Shown piece by piece: positions 17,907-26,666 of a stretch of DNA of 64,000 nucleotides (positions within the stretch are counted from its first letter, which is position 1; every line of letters starts with the position of its first letter). This stretch comes from Bdellovibrio sp. 22V (GTDB taxonomy: Bacteria; Bdellovibrionota; Bdellovibrionia; Bdellovibrionales; Bdellovibrionaceae). The notes under the pieces are model-generated. The model was given only the letters and a program-made list of their open reading frames with translations, made no database searches and had not been told where the DNA came from. Made by a program: the position numbers and the translations under genes. Where the stretch lies: contig NZ_CP125854.1 of the NCBI RefSeq assembly GCF_030169785.1, forward strand, positions 2,914,001 to 2,978,000, read 5' to 3'.

Positions 17907-19037
17907 ATGACTTTTTCACCAAAAATTTCCTTCGGGAAATCCGACCTATTCTCATTAGGCGTCGAGGTGGAGCTACAGATTATTCATCCTGAAACACGGG
18001 ACCTCAGCCCGATTTCACCAGACATACTTCAGGATTGGTCGCTCACAAGCCCTCACATTAAACCAGAGCTTTTTCAAAGCATGCTGGAGATCGACACGCC
18101 TATTTGTAAAACGGCTCAAGAAGTGGAAGACGCCCTTTTGTCTTCATCGCGGGAGCTTTCGCGCATTTGCCGTAAACACGGCCGCCGTCTTTCTTCCAAT
18201 GGCACGCATCCTTTTGCAAAATGGCACCACCGCATCTTTTATCCCGCAGATCGCTATCAGTATCTTTTGGAACGCAATCAGCATATCGCCCGGCGCTTGA
18301 TGATTTACGGATTGCATGTCCATATCGGCATGAAGAGCGGCGAGCATTGTATTAAGATGATGAATGAGTTTCTTTATTATCTTCCGCATATGCTGGCAGC
18401 CTCTGCAAGCTCTCCGTTTTGGACAGGTCACGACACTGGGTTGTCATCGTCACGTATTACTGTCTTTGAAGCGCACCCTGCCGGCGGCTCGCCGTGCACG
18501 CTGCAAAGCTGGGAAGATTTCGAGAGCATTGTTGAAAAACTCACGCGCAGTCAATCGATCACAAGTTTCAAGGATATTTGGTGGGATTTGCGTCCGAGTC
18601 CTAACTATGGCACCCTTGAAATCAGAATCTGCGATGGCGTTCCCGGAGTTCGCCGTACCACACGTCTTGTGGCATTCATCCATCTCTTAGCCCTTCTTAT
18701 TCAAAAGCGTTTGGACACGAAAGGATCGCGCCCAACGCCGCCGGATTGGATGGTGCGCGAGAATAAATGGCGCGCGTCCCGCTTCGGAGTGCATGCAGAG
18801 ATTCTTGTGGATTCGGACGGAAATACGAAGCCTCTTCTTCAGGACATCAAAGATCTGGTTTCCGAGATGAAAGAGGATATTCAGACACTGGGCTATGCAA
18901 AATACATTGATGAGTTCGTGGAAAACGATTTGGCAAAACCCAGTTATCAAATACAAAGAGAGCTTTTTGAATCGACAGGATCTTTACCAGCCGTTGTGGA
19001 TTTCCTCTGCGACAGTTTCGAAGACGATCTCAAGTAA
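17907..19037 (+). CDS. Carboxylate-amine ligase, GCS2 (YbdK) family
   Basis: A 376-residue ATP-dependent ligase related to glutamate-cysteine ligase type 2. Family motifs: FSLGVEVELQII (metal/ATP site, residues ~15-26), LFQSMLEIDTPIC, HPFAKW, YGLHVHIGM and YGTLEIRICDGVPGVRR. YbdK-type enzymes have weak glutamate-cysteine ligase activity and their physiological role is uncertain. No signal peptide, so cytoplasmic. The next gene downstream encodes an exported glutamine-amidotransferase-like hydrolase, which could act on gamma-glutamyl compounds; the 134-base gap argues against a single tight operon. Confidence 0.92.
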   Translation: MTFSPKISFGKSDLFSLGVEVELQIIHPETRDLSPISPDILQDWSLTSPHIKPELFQSMLEIDTPICKTAQEVEDALLSSSRELSRICRKHGRRLSSNGTHPFAKWHHRIFYPADRYQYLLERNQHIARRLMIYGLHVHIGMKSGEHCIKMMNEFLYYLPHMLAASASSPFWTGHDTGLSSSRITVFEAHPAGGSPCTLQSWEDFESIVEKLTRSQSITSFKDIWWDLRPSPNYGTLEIRICDGVPGVRRTTRLVAFIHLLALLIQKRLDTKGSRPTPPDWMVRENKWRASRFGVHAEILVDSDGNTKPLLQDIKDLVSEMKEDIQTLGYAKYIDEFVENDLAKPSYQIQRELFESTGSLPAVVDFLCDSFEDDLK

Positions 19038-19073
19038 CTCGTTAGAAAAGTGAACATCACTCTCCTAAAAACG

Positions 19074-19098
19074 GCGCTGTTTCATATTGAGACAGCGC
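19074..19098. repeat. Imperfect 10-bp inverted repeat between the GCS2 and C26-type genes
   Basis: GCGCTGTTTC (19074-19083) and GAGACAGCGC (19089-19098) pair with one mismatch around a five-base loop. No T-run follows it on the plus strand, so termination is not supported; it may be an operator for the downstream gene or a transcript stem. Confidence 0.5.
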
Positions 19099-19171
19099 TG
19101 CTCTTAAGAGCTTCAATATAGCGTCGACCGGGGACCTTCCCTTAGGCATTTCTTTTGAAGAACTCTTCTGT

Positions 19172-20188
19172 ATGAGATTTTCTCTTTGCGCTCTGCTTTT
19201 GTCATTCTTCACTTCGGTGGCCTTCGCTGCGACGGACTCTATTCGTCTTTACGAATGGAACCCTGGAAATACTTTAGCCCCCCTTATACTGCCTGTACGC
19301 GGTAACGAGACGCCCGAGATGGCGGCGAATCGCTATCTGAAAGAACTCAACAAAAATTCAGACTTGATGGAACTTTTTGAAGGTCGCACTCCTGATATTC
19401 GCCTTCAAGGATTTAAACCTCTTCAAGACGGCAATCGCGAAGCCCGCGCTTTGCTCATTGCCAACCTTCCCAAAGACTACACGAAGAACTCACAACGAGT
19501 CGTTAATTTCAAAAAGATCTTTCAGCAGGCCAAACACCAATCTTACATTCTGCCAATCAACGCGAACTTGGGCCTTTCCGCGAAAGAATCCCGCGACCTC
19601 TTTAAACAAATCGGCGAGAAATTTCCGTTCCTTGTCGCCATGGGCGGAGACGACGTTCACACCCAGCTCTATAAACAAGAGAACTTTCATGCGCGCAACA
19701 CCATTCCCGCGCGCGATCAGTTTGAAATCGAGTTGATCAAGTCTTATGTTGCACAAGAAAAAGGTTTTCTTTTCGGAGTCTGCCGTGGCTCGCAAATTTC
19801 CTCGGTCGCATTAGGTTATCGACTTATTCAAGATGTGCCCTTTCATGTCGGCAACGACGTTGCCCACGCAAACGACTGGCATGACATTGACGTCAAAGAC
19901 ACAAAGCATGGCCTCCTCAAAAGCCTGACCGACGGCACGGGCAAACTTTACGTGAACTCTCTGCACCATCAGTCTGTTGTATACACCGAAGGCGGCCCGC
20001 TGCAGATCGCAGCTCGCAGTCATGACGGCGTTACGGAAGCCACGGAGTTCAAAAATGGCCGCGGCCTTTTATTACAATTTCACCCTGAGCTGATGAACAA
20101 CCAACTGGGTTCTAAAATCCTTTGGCGCGTTATTCAGCAAAAAAACGTCGTGATGCCACGAAGATGCTCGCAGATCTTTTCTTTCTGA
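19172..20188 (+). CDS. Exported class I glutamine amidotransferase-like / peptidase C26 hydrolase
   Basis: Signal peptide (1-19, ending AFA) and a class I amidotransferase core: nucleophile Cys in FGVCRGSQ (about residue 209) and the His-Glu pair in QFHPEL near the C-terminus. The arrangement (VAMGGDDV, then GVCRGSQ, NSLHHQ and FHPEL) resembles PuuD-like gamma-glutamyl-gamma-aminobutyrate hydrolases of family C26. These cleave gamma-glutamyl amides in the cytoplasm; an exported version is unusual. Substrate unknown. The GCS2-family ligase lies directly upstream. Confidence 0.85.
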   Translation: MRFSLCALLLSFFTSVAFAATDSIRLYEWNPGNTLAPLILPVRGNETPEMAANRYLKELNKNSDLMELFEGRTPDIRLQGFKPLQDGNREARALLIANLPKDYTKNSQRVVNFKKIFQQAKHQSYILPINANLGLSAKESRDLFKQIGEKFPFLVAMGGDDVHTQLYKQENFHARNTIPARDQFEIELIKSYVAQEKGFLFGVCRGSQISSVALGYRLIQDVPFHVGNDVAHANDWHDIDVKDTKHGLLKSLTDGTGKLYVNSLHHQSVVYTEGGPLQIAARSHDGVTEATEFKNGRGLLLQFHPELMNNQLGSKILWRVIQQKNVVMPRRCSQIFSF

Positions 20189-20251
20189 TGTGCCTTTTGT
20201 CATACCGGAATAAAACCTTGCCTCTTAAAACAAGTGAACTAACATAAATTT

Positions 20252-21655
20252 ATGGTCGAGCAGATTTTTCTTCATCAAAAACAGTTCAGTCTTTTGTTGC
20301 GTAAAGAATCGCTGGCGACAAGGCTGCAGCATCTCTCGGCTCTCGAGAAAATGATCTCCGAAAACACGGAAGCGATTCTTACGGCACTCAGCCAAGACTT
20401 CTCGAAACCTCCTGCGGAAACGCTTCTTTCAGAAATTTATCCGGTTCTTAAAGAAATCCGCGTGGCAAAAAAGAATTTGCGGCAGTGGATGAAACCTCGG
20501 CGTGCTCGCACACCTCTGCTGATTACCGGCACCAAAAGTTACGTTGTCCCCGAACCTAAAGGCGTTTGCCTTATTGTCGGGCCTTGGAACTATCCGTTTC
20601 AACTTTGTCTTTCTCCATTGGTTTCAGCTTTGGCTGCGGGAAACTGTGCGATTATTAAACCTTCCGAGTTCACAACACACACCTCCGCACTTCTTAAAAC
20701 GCTTATTCAAAAAACCTTTAACGAAGAACACGTCACCCTCATCGAGGGCGGCGTAGAGAAAACGCAGGAACTTTTGCAACTGCCTTTCGATCACATTTTC
20801 TTTACAGGAAGTACGCGCGTGGGAAAGATCGTCATGGAGGCGGCCAGCAAACATCTAAGCAGTGTTACTTTAGAGCTCGGTGGAAAATCGCCGACCATCG
20901 TTGACTCTTCCGCAAACTTAGAGATTGCCGCTGAAAAAATCGCCTGGGCGAAGTTCGTGAATGCCGGGCAAACTTGCATCGCTCCAGATTACATTCTTGT
21001 GCAAAGAGACGTTCTGTCACAGTTCAAAACTCTGCTTATGCATAAAATCGATGCGTTTTACGGAAAGTCACCGCTGGAAAAAAAGAACTCGCCGGATTTA
21101 GCACGCGTGATTTCCCCGATGCATACAGCCCGCCTTAAAAACATGCTTGATGAGGCTGTCAGCAAAAACGCTGAAGTCGTGTATGGCGGCGAATGCGACG
21201 TTGACGAAAAATATATGGCCCCGACGCTTTTGGAAAAAGTAGATCTGCATACGAAACTGATGAAAGAAGAAATCTTCGGACCTCTTCTGCCGCTGGTTCC
21301 TTTTAAAGATTTGCACGAAGCCATTCATTTTATCAATGAAAGACCCAAACCTTTGGCTTTGTATCTTTATTCAAACAGCAAAATGAATATCGAAGATGTG
21401 ACTCGAGAAACGAGCTCGGGCGCTTTAGTCATTAACGATTCCGTGATTCACTTTATCAATCCCAACCTGCCCTTTGGCGGCGTCGGCGAAAGCGGAATGG
21501 GAAATTATCACGGGCATTTCGGCTTTAAGGCTTTCTCGCATGAAAAGGCTTTGCTGAAACAGGGGTTCTTGGGAAAGCTGATGCGAATCATCTATCCCCC
21601 GTACACACCTTTCAAATTGAATCTTTTATTTAAATTGATTCGCTGGAAGATTTAA
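20252..21655 (+). CDS. Aldehyde dehydrogenase (class 3-like)
   Basis: A 467-residue NAD(P)-dependent aldehyde dehydrogenase. Seen are the nucleotide-binding stretch VGPWNYPFQL, FTGSTRVGKIV, the general base in VTLELGGKSP (Glu about 208), and the catalytic Cys in NAGQTCIAPDY (about 242). Length and the absence of long extensions match the class 3 fatty-aldehyde group, and the C-terminus is hydrophobic, suggesting membrane association. Its last 26 bases overlap the convergent antiporter gene. The substrate cannot be told from sequence. Confidence 0.93.
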   Translation: MVEQIFLHQKQFSLLLRKESLATRLQHLSALEKMISENTEAILTALSQDFSKPPAETLLSEIYPVLKEIRVAKKNLRQWMKPRRARTPLLITGTKSYVVPEPKGVCLIVGPWNYPFQLCLSPLVSALAAGNCAIIKPSEFTTHTSALLKTLIQKTFNEEHVTLIEGGVEKTQELLQLPFDHIFFTGSTRVGKIVMEAASKHLSSVTLELGGKSPTIVDSSANLEIAAEKIAWAKFVNAGQTCIAPDYILVQRDVLSQFKTLLMHKIDAFYGKSPLEKKNSPDLARVISPMHTARLKNMLDEAVSKNAEVVYGGECDVDEKYMAPTLLEKVDLHTKLMKEEIFGPLLPLVPFKDLHEAIHFINERPKPLALYLYSNSKMNIEDVTRETSSGALVINDSVIHFINPNLPFGGVGESGMGNYHGHFGFKAFSHEKALLKQGFLGKLMRIIYPPYTPFKLNLLFKLIRWKI

Positions 21656-23876
21656 CTTTATCAAGATGTAAGATCTTTTCGCGATCTCCCACGATCCAAA
21701 GAACGTCCCCTTTTTGCAGGACCTCACTGGAGTCGGGATTTAAAATACGGTGACCTTCACGCTCAATACCCACGACCAGCCCCCGCGTCACTTCCCGCAA
21801 ACCACACTCGCGAATATTTTTATGCAGATAAGGCGAGTCCTCATTCAGCTGGTATTGCTCCAAGGAATACTCTGACAAGGAATCCAGCATGGAGATGGTG
21901 TCGCCCTCGCCTTCAATGAAAGTTTTAAACTGAATCAGTTGGTCATCCGTGCCGATGACATGGACATGGTCAAAAGGCATCAGACATTCATTTCTGCCCG
22001 GAGCCGTGATACGCAAGCGACCGCGCTCAATCAAAGCAATCGTTACTCCATACTTTTCGCGAATAGAAAGTTTATGCAAAGGTGTTCCTACGAAGGGTCC
22101 TTCCGGCGGAATAATAAACTCTGTAATGTGCGCATCCCAAGGAGCGAGCGCACGATTGCTTTTCCGGGCGTGCTTTTTTTCAACGTCTTCGTGCAAGTTC
22201 GTAAGAAAGCGGTTTTCAAACCACTGATAGATACTGCGCAGTTTGTGCGACAGAACGTAGCCGACGACAACCACCATCCATAACGTAATACCGACAGCCC
22301 AGGCCAAGGGTACGAATTGCGCGACCATCGCCCCCAATAAACCAACGGCCAACATGATTCGTGAAACCAGGAAAACGTAGTTGTGACTTCCTTTTCCTTG
22401 CTCCATCATGAGCACTTCAAACTGTTTGGTTTTACCGAAAGCCAGAGCCCAAAGAAACGGCGCACTCATGAACAAGGTCGCACTGAGTGAAATAAATTTT
22501 GCAGAACCTTCTTCCATTTGCCTTTCCAGCAAGAACGGCAAAAACACGCGAGCCATAAACAGAAAAATCGCGACGATCACGACAGAGTTCAGAAGAACTT
22601 TCAAGATATAAGCACGCACCTGCTCGCGATACTCTTTATTCCCCGACATCGAAAATGAAATCACACTATAGCTGTCAAGAGCCGCAATAAAGCGCACCGG
22701 GAGAATACGTTCTAAAACACCATACACTTTTTCCGAGGAGCGCAACATATACGGAGTTGTAAACGCCGTGATTACGGAGACCGCAACAGCCAGCGGATAA
22801 AGTTTTTCACTGATGACTTTGAGATTTAAACCTAAAGTCGCGATGATGAAGGAAAACTCCCCGATCTGCGACAACGCCATTCCCGTTTGCACTGAAGACT
22901 TCAAGGTTTGTCCCGCGAGCACCGATCCCAAAGTCACGCTGAAAGTCTTTCCTACTAACACCACGGCCGACAGCAATAAAACCTCGCGCCAATAAAGAGC
23001 AATCACGTGTGGATCAATCAACATCCCAACAGAAATAAAGAAGACGGCCGAAAAAAGATTTTTAATCGGAGCCACCAGATGATGGATACGCTCTCCTTCA
23101 ATCGTTTCCGCCAGAATGGAGCCTGTGATAAACGCACCCAGCGCCGATGAAAAGCCAACGCTGCTGGCAAAAACCACCATAAGAAGACAAAGTCCGACCG
23201 CCACAACTAAAACGGTTTCTTCGGTGAGAAGTTTCTGCGCGCGCTTAAGGAATGAAGGTAAAAGGAAAATACCAGCCACAAACCAGATCGCGAGGAAAAA
23301 TGAAAGCTTCACAATCGCGCCCAGCATCTGGCCACCAGCAAAATCACGGGTCAATGCCACCGTTGTCAGCAATACCATCAGCAAAACGGCGACTAAGTCC
23401 TCAATGACAAGAATACCGAAAACCATGCCGACGAACTTCATGTTCTTAAAACCAAGCTCTTCAATGGTGCGAATGATAATCGAGGTTGATGAGATCGCGA
23501 GAATACCGCCCAGGAACAAACTGTCCATGGTGCTCCAGCCTAAAAGGCGTCCGGTCACGTAGCCAAAGACGATCATCAAAGAAACTTCAAACAAGGCCGT
23601 GAAACTCGCTGTCCCACCAACACGGAAAAGTTTTTTAAAACTAAACTCAAGCCCCAAAGCAAAAAGAAGGAAGATCACACCCACTTCAGCCCACAGGCTG
23701 ATGCTTTCACCACTTACAATCGTAGGAAAGATCGTTGTTTTCGGTCCTACTAGAAAACCCGCCACCAAGTAACCAAGAACAATCGGCTGATTCAGGCGTT
23801 TAAAAATAAGAGTAACAAGCCCTGCCGTACCTAAAATCAGAGCCAAGTCAGAAATCATCGCGGGTAATGTGTGCAT
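21630..23876 (-). CDS. CPA2-family cation/proton antiporter with two TrkA-C domains
   Basis: A 748-residue inner-membrane protein. The N-terminal half (about 1-390) is a Na/H exchanger domain with 12-13 helices, including GYLVAGFLVGP and IVIEDLVAVLLMVLL with the Glu-Asp ion-binding pair. A second helical region follows (about 430-560). The C-terminus holds two TrkA-C/RCK-C regulatory domains (about 595-670 and 680-745), each with strands ending in GTDDQL or VGDREKI, but no TrkA-N nucleotide-binding domain. KefB/RosB-like potassium or sodium efflux is most likely. It overlaps the convergent aldehyde dehydrogenase by 26 bases. Confidence 0.92.
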   Translation of the reverse strand: MHTLPAMISDLALILGTAGLVTLIFKRLNQPIVLGYLVAGFLVGPKTTIFPTIVSGESISLWAEVGVIFLLFALGLEFSFKKLFRVGGTASFTALFEVSLMIVFGYVTGRLLGWSTMDSLFLGGILAISSTSIIIRTIEELGFKNMKFVGMVFGILVIEDLVAVLLMVLLTTVALTRDFAGGQMLGAIVKLSFFLAIWFVAGIFLLPSFLKRAQKLLTEETVLVVAVGLCLLMVVFASSVGFSSALGAFITGSILAETIEGERIHHLVAPIKNLFSAVFFISVGMLIDPHVIALYWREVLLLSAVVLVGKTFSVTLGSVLAGQTLKSSVQTGMALSQIGEFSFIIATLGLNLKVISEKLYPLAVAVSVITAFTTPYMLRSSEKVYGVLERILPVRFIAALDSYSVISFSMSGNKEYREQVRAYILKVLLNSVVIVAIFLFMARVFLPFLLERQMEEGSAKFISLSATLFMSAPFLWALAFGKTKQFEVLMMEQGKGSHNYVFLVSRIMLAVGLLGAMVAQFVPLAWAVGITLWMVVVVGYVLSHKLRSIYQWFENRFLTNLHEDVEKKHARKSNRALAPWDAHITEFIIPPEGPFVGTPLHKLSIREKYGVTIALIERGRLRITAPGRNECLMPFDHVHVIGTDDQLIQFKTFIEGEGDTISMLDSLSEYSLEQYQLNEDSPYLHKNIRECGLREVTRGLVVGIEREGHRILNPDSSEVLQKGDVLWIVGDREKILHLDKVKSSSESI

Positions 23877-23914
23877 GCTTCAAGTATGACAAGACTTGAT
23901 GAAGCCCACAACGC

Positions 23915-23950
23915 AAAAAAAGAAGGCTCCTGAAAGGAGCCTTCTTTTTT
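23915..23950. terminator. Bidirectional-type intrinsic terminator after the subtilase
   Basis: A-run, then AGAAGGCTCC-TGAAA-GGAGCCTTCT and T-run. On the minus strand it follows the subtilase stop at 23975 by 25 bases and precedes the antiporter start, so it separates the two genes. Confidence 0.92.
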
Positions 23951-23974
23951 AGGATTTGGATTTTAAGAATCTAA

Positions 23975-25603
23975 TTACTTCGCTTGAAGAGCTGCGTTAA
24001 CTGCTGCTTCAGCGTTTACAAGACCTGCACCGTATTCGTTAGCAGTGTTTGGTCCCAAAGGTTGAGCTGTTTGCTTCAAGATTGTTTTAACTTGAGCGCC
24101 AGTCAAAGCTTTGTTTGCAGACTTCATCAAAGCGACCACACCAGATACGTGAGGAGTCGCCATTGAAGTACCGTCGAAAGCTGCGTAATCAGTCGCTACA
24201 GTTTGCAAAGTCGCTTTCACTTCTTTACCAGCCGCGATTTGTTTTACGATCTCTTGACCTACAGTTTGTTCGATCATGAATACTGCGATTGGAAGTACAG
24301 AACCGTCTTCAGTCAAAGCACCTTGGATCAAACCAGGAGCGTTGTTGTAGATAACCGCACCCAATGCACCCGCTTTAATAGCGTTTTCTACTTTTTCAGA
24401 GAACTTGATTTCGCCACGAGCGATCAAAGCGTATTTACCTTTAACGTCTACGTTTGCGAAGTCTTCAGCTTTACCAAGACCTGCTGGAACAAGAACGTTT
24501 GTCTCAGGAGTCAATACTTCTCTAGCACCTTGGAAAGTAGAAGAGTTTACTTTTCCTGCTTTCGTGCCGATCGCGATAGTCACAGAAGACTCGCGGCCAG
24601 TACCTTGTGGTACAGAAGAAACAACCGCAACACCTGGAGCTACGATCGCCAATTCAGGACCGTATTGGGAGAAGTCCGCTTTCTTAAGAGTGTTGTCGAT
24701 AGCACCTACTGCGATAACAGTCGGAAGAGCCGCTGGGTAAGAAACTTTACCAGTGCCGTTGTTACCAGAAGCTGCAACTACTGTGATACCTGCTTTGTCC
24801 GCTTTGTTAACAGCGTCTCTTTCAGCAGGAGTCGACCACATACCACCCAATGACATAGAGATAACGTCTACTTTTTCAGAGATACCCCAGTTGATACCTT
24901 GAGCGATCGCGATGTTAGAGCAACCGTTGTCAGAGCATACGCGACCAGCAAGAACTTTTGCTTTAGGCGCAACACCTGTGAAACCAGATCTGTCCATCAC
25001 ACCAGCGATTGTACCTGCAACGTGAGTTCCGTGACCTACTTTATCAGTGTAGTCAGAACCATTGCTGTCACCTGTGAAGTCTTGACCTTTTTCAAAGTTC
25101 GCTTTCAAAGAAGGGTGAGCTTCATCGATACCTGTGTCCAACACAAGAACGCGAGCGCCCTCACCTTTGTTAGAAACAGCCCATGCTTGAGGAGCCTTAA
25201 CAGTGTGGATACCCCATGGAGTTTTTTGACCCAATTTTTGTTGTTTTGTACGAGGGCTTGCCAACATTCCTTTTACCGGACGTGGAGCTTCGTGGAAGAT
25301 TTCTTTTTCTACGTAAGCAACTGCTGGATTCGCTTTCAATTTTTCGATTTCAGCATCGTTCTTAGCGTCGATGATGAGAGTGTTCAAATTTGCAAGTGAG
25401 TCTTCAACTTGACCGTCTACTTGCGCCAAAGCGGAAGAAGATCCCCAAGTAAAGCCCTTAAGCGCATAAGACCCCTTCATCTTATAAGCCATGTGTGCAG
25501 ACTTGAAAGCCTCTTTGTCTTTCATAATAACGATCACGCGCTCTGCTTGAGCTGCCGTCGCAAACAACACCGTAAGGATGATTGCAAACACGTTAAGTTT
25601 CAT
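23975..25603 (-). CDS. Secreted subtilisin-like serine protease with inhibitor-I9 prodomain and PA insert
   Basis: A secreted S8 protease of 542 residues: signal peptide (1-20, ending AQA), an I9-type propeptide (about 21-105), and the catalytic triad Asp156 (VLVLDTGID), His191 (GHGTHVAGT) and Ser480 (DGTSMATPHVSG). Between His and Ser a protease-associated (PA) domain of about 120 residues is inserted (about 340-465). Autoprocessing after export is expected. Ends with a helix and ...NAALQAK. Monocistronic: strong terminator behind it and a 319-base AT-rich region ahead of it. A plausible predatory or nutrient-scavenging protease. Confidence 0.95.
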   Translation of the reverse strand: MKLNVFAIILTVLFATAAQAERVIVIMKDKEAFKSAHMAYKMKGSYALKGFTWGSSSALAQVDGQVEDSLANLNTLIIDAKNDAEIEKLKANPAVAYVEKEIFHEAPRPVKGMLASPRTKQQKLGQKTPWGIHTVKAPQAWAVSNKGEGARVLVLDTGIDEAHPSLKANFEKGQDFTGDSNGSDYTDKVGHGTHVAGTIAGVMDRSGFTGVAPKAKVLAGRVCSDNGCSNIAIAQGINWGISEKVDVISMSLGGMWSTPAERDAVNKADKAGITVVAASGNNGTGKVSYPAALPTVIAVGAIDNTLKKADFSQYGPELAIVAPGVAVVSSVPQGTGRESSVTIAIGTKAGKVNSSTFQGAREVLTPETNVLVPAGLGKAEDFANVDVKGKYALIARGEIKFSEKVENAIKAGALGAVIYNNAPGLIQGALTEDGSVLPIAVFMIEQTVGQEIVKQIAAGKEVKATLQTVATDYAAFDGTSMATPHVSGVVALMKSANKALTGAQVKTILKQTAQPLGPNTANEYGAGLVNAEAAVNAALQAK

Positions 25604-25922
25604 TAAATCCCCCCATATCCATGGACTCCAACTATTGAAGTCCTCTTATGGGGAAGCACTTCATTTCAGGTTGAAAGTTTTATCAAGTACTCTTTTGGAA
25701 CCACTTAAATATTTTTTTAGAGGGAAAAAAGTGAAATTTTCTGTCATGACCACACTAGTTCCAAAGTGGAACCCCAGTTCAATTTTAGGACCACATGAAG
25801 CTAAATTATTAGTAACTCTTATAGTTACCATCATTTTTTTGGTGAAATGATGCTTAATATTAAATCACAGAAAATAACGCCGCGAGTCTCTAAATTGTTG
25901 TTCCAGAACATAAAAGAAGCAG
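25604..25922. other. Intergenic AT-rich region between subtilase and glycosyltransferase
   Basis: No convincing gene; a 90-codon plus-strand frame here lacks a ribosome-binding site and has no recognisable content. It holds an inverted repeat GTTCCA-AAG-TGGAAC (25758-25772), upstream of the subtilase, and a weak stem GTAACT-CTTAT-AGTTAC (25812-25828) followed by a T-run, which could terminate plus-strand RNA. The region should contain the subtilase promoter. Confidence 0.5.
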
Positions 25923-26666
25923 CTACAACCGCCCGTTTCGCAACTCTTGGCGAACACGCCTCTTCATTTTCAATACGGCGATCAGCATTTCCAGACTGTC
26001 TTTTAGAATATGCACATGCGAAGCCTCTTGATGCTGCCAACGAATGGGCACTTCGACGATCTTCTTTTTGTTGTTCATCAAAAACAAAATCACTTCCACG
26101 TCCCAAGCAAATCTCTGCACGCGCAGTTTTGACAAAACTTCCGCGCGAAAGAAACTGTCGTTGCGAAGAAGCTTGAACCCGCATTGCGTATCCTTGAACG
26201 GCAGACCAATGAAGAGCTTAAGAATCTTATTAAAAGTTTTTCCCATGCTCTGACGAAGCCAGTGTTGGCGAACAACGATGTCACTTTGCGGAAGAGCACG
26301 CGAGCCCATCACCAAGTGCGCATCGGAATGCTCTATCCACAACTTTTCAAGCTCCTCCCATGGAGTCGCCATATCCGCGTCAGCTATCAGAACCCAATCG
26401 GACTTGGCCACACGAAGGCCCTCGTGCACGGCCGCTCCCTTTCCGTGATTTTGCGCAAAAGAGTGCAACTGCAAAGCGGTCCAGTTTTTCTGGTGTTGCT
26501 CTACGGTTGCGACGGTCCCGTCGTCGGAACCGTCATTCACGACGATCACTTCGTGGATTTTCCACTCGCGGTGAGGCTGCTCCATATAACGCTGCAAAGC
26601 TTGCAGCGTCTTAGGCAAACGCATTTCTTCGTTATATGCGGGAATCACCACGGAAATAGAAGACAT
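25923..26666 (-). CDS. Family 2 glycosyltransferase (dolichyl/polyprenyl-phosphate sugar type)
   Basis: A 247-residue GT-A glycosyltransferase. It begins ISVVIPAYNEEMRLPKTL, with VIVVNDGSDDGT and the metal-binding DADMATP (Asp ~96-98), then FKDTQCGFKLL and VEVPIRWQHQE. These features match enzymes making dolichyl- or undecaprenyl-phosphate glucose/mannose in the cytoplasmic leaflet. No long C-terminal membrane domain is present. The stop of the upstream Gcr-type gene touches this start (both at 26666), so the two are cotranscribed. Confidence 0.9.
   Translation of the reverse strand: MSSISVVIPAYNEEMRLPKTLQALQRYMEQPHREWKIHEVIVVNDGSDDGTVATVEQHQKNWTALQLHSFAQNHGKGAAVHEGLRVAKSDWVLIADADMATPWEELEKLWIEHSDAHLVMGSRALPQSDIVVRQHWLRQSMGKTFNKILKLFIGLPFKDTQCGFKLLRNDSFFRAEVLSKLRVQRFAWDVEVILFLMNNKKKIVEVPIRWQHQEASHVHILKDSLEMLIAVLKMKRRVRQELRNGRL

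Noticed and set aside
24203-24853. 216-codon plus-strand ORF inside the subtilase
   Set aside because: Antisense to a clear S8 protease; the translation is Ser/Arg/Phe/Cys-rich as expected of a shadow frame.
25578-25850. 90-codon plus-strand ORF in the subtilase upstream region
   Set aside because: No ribosome-binding site, overlaps the subtilase start, and AT-rich composition explains its hydrophobic translation.
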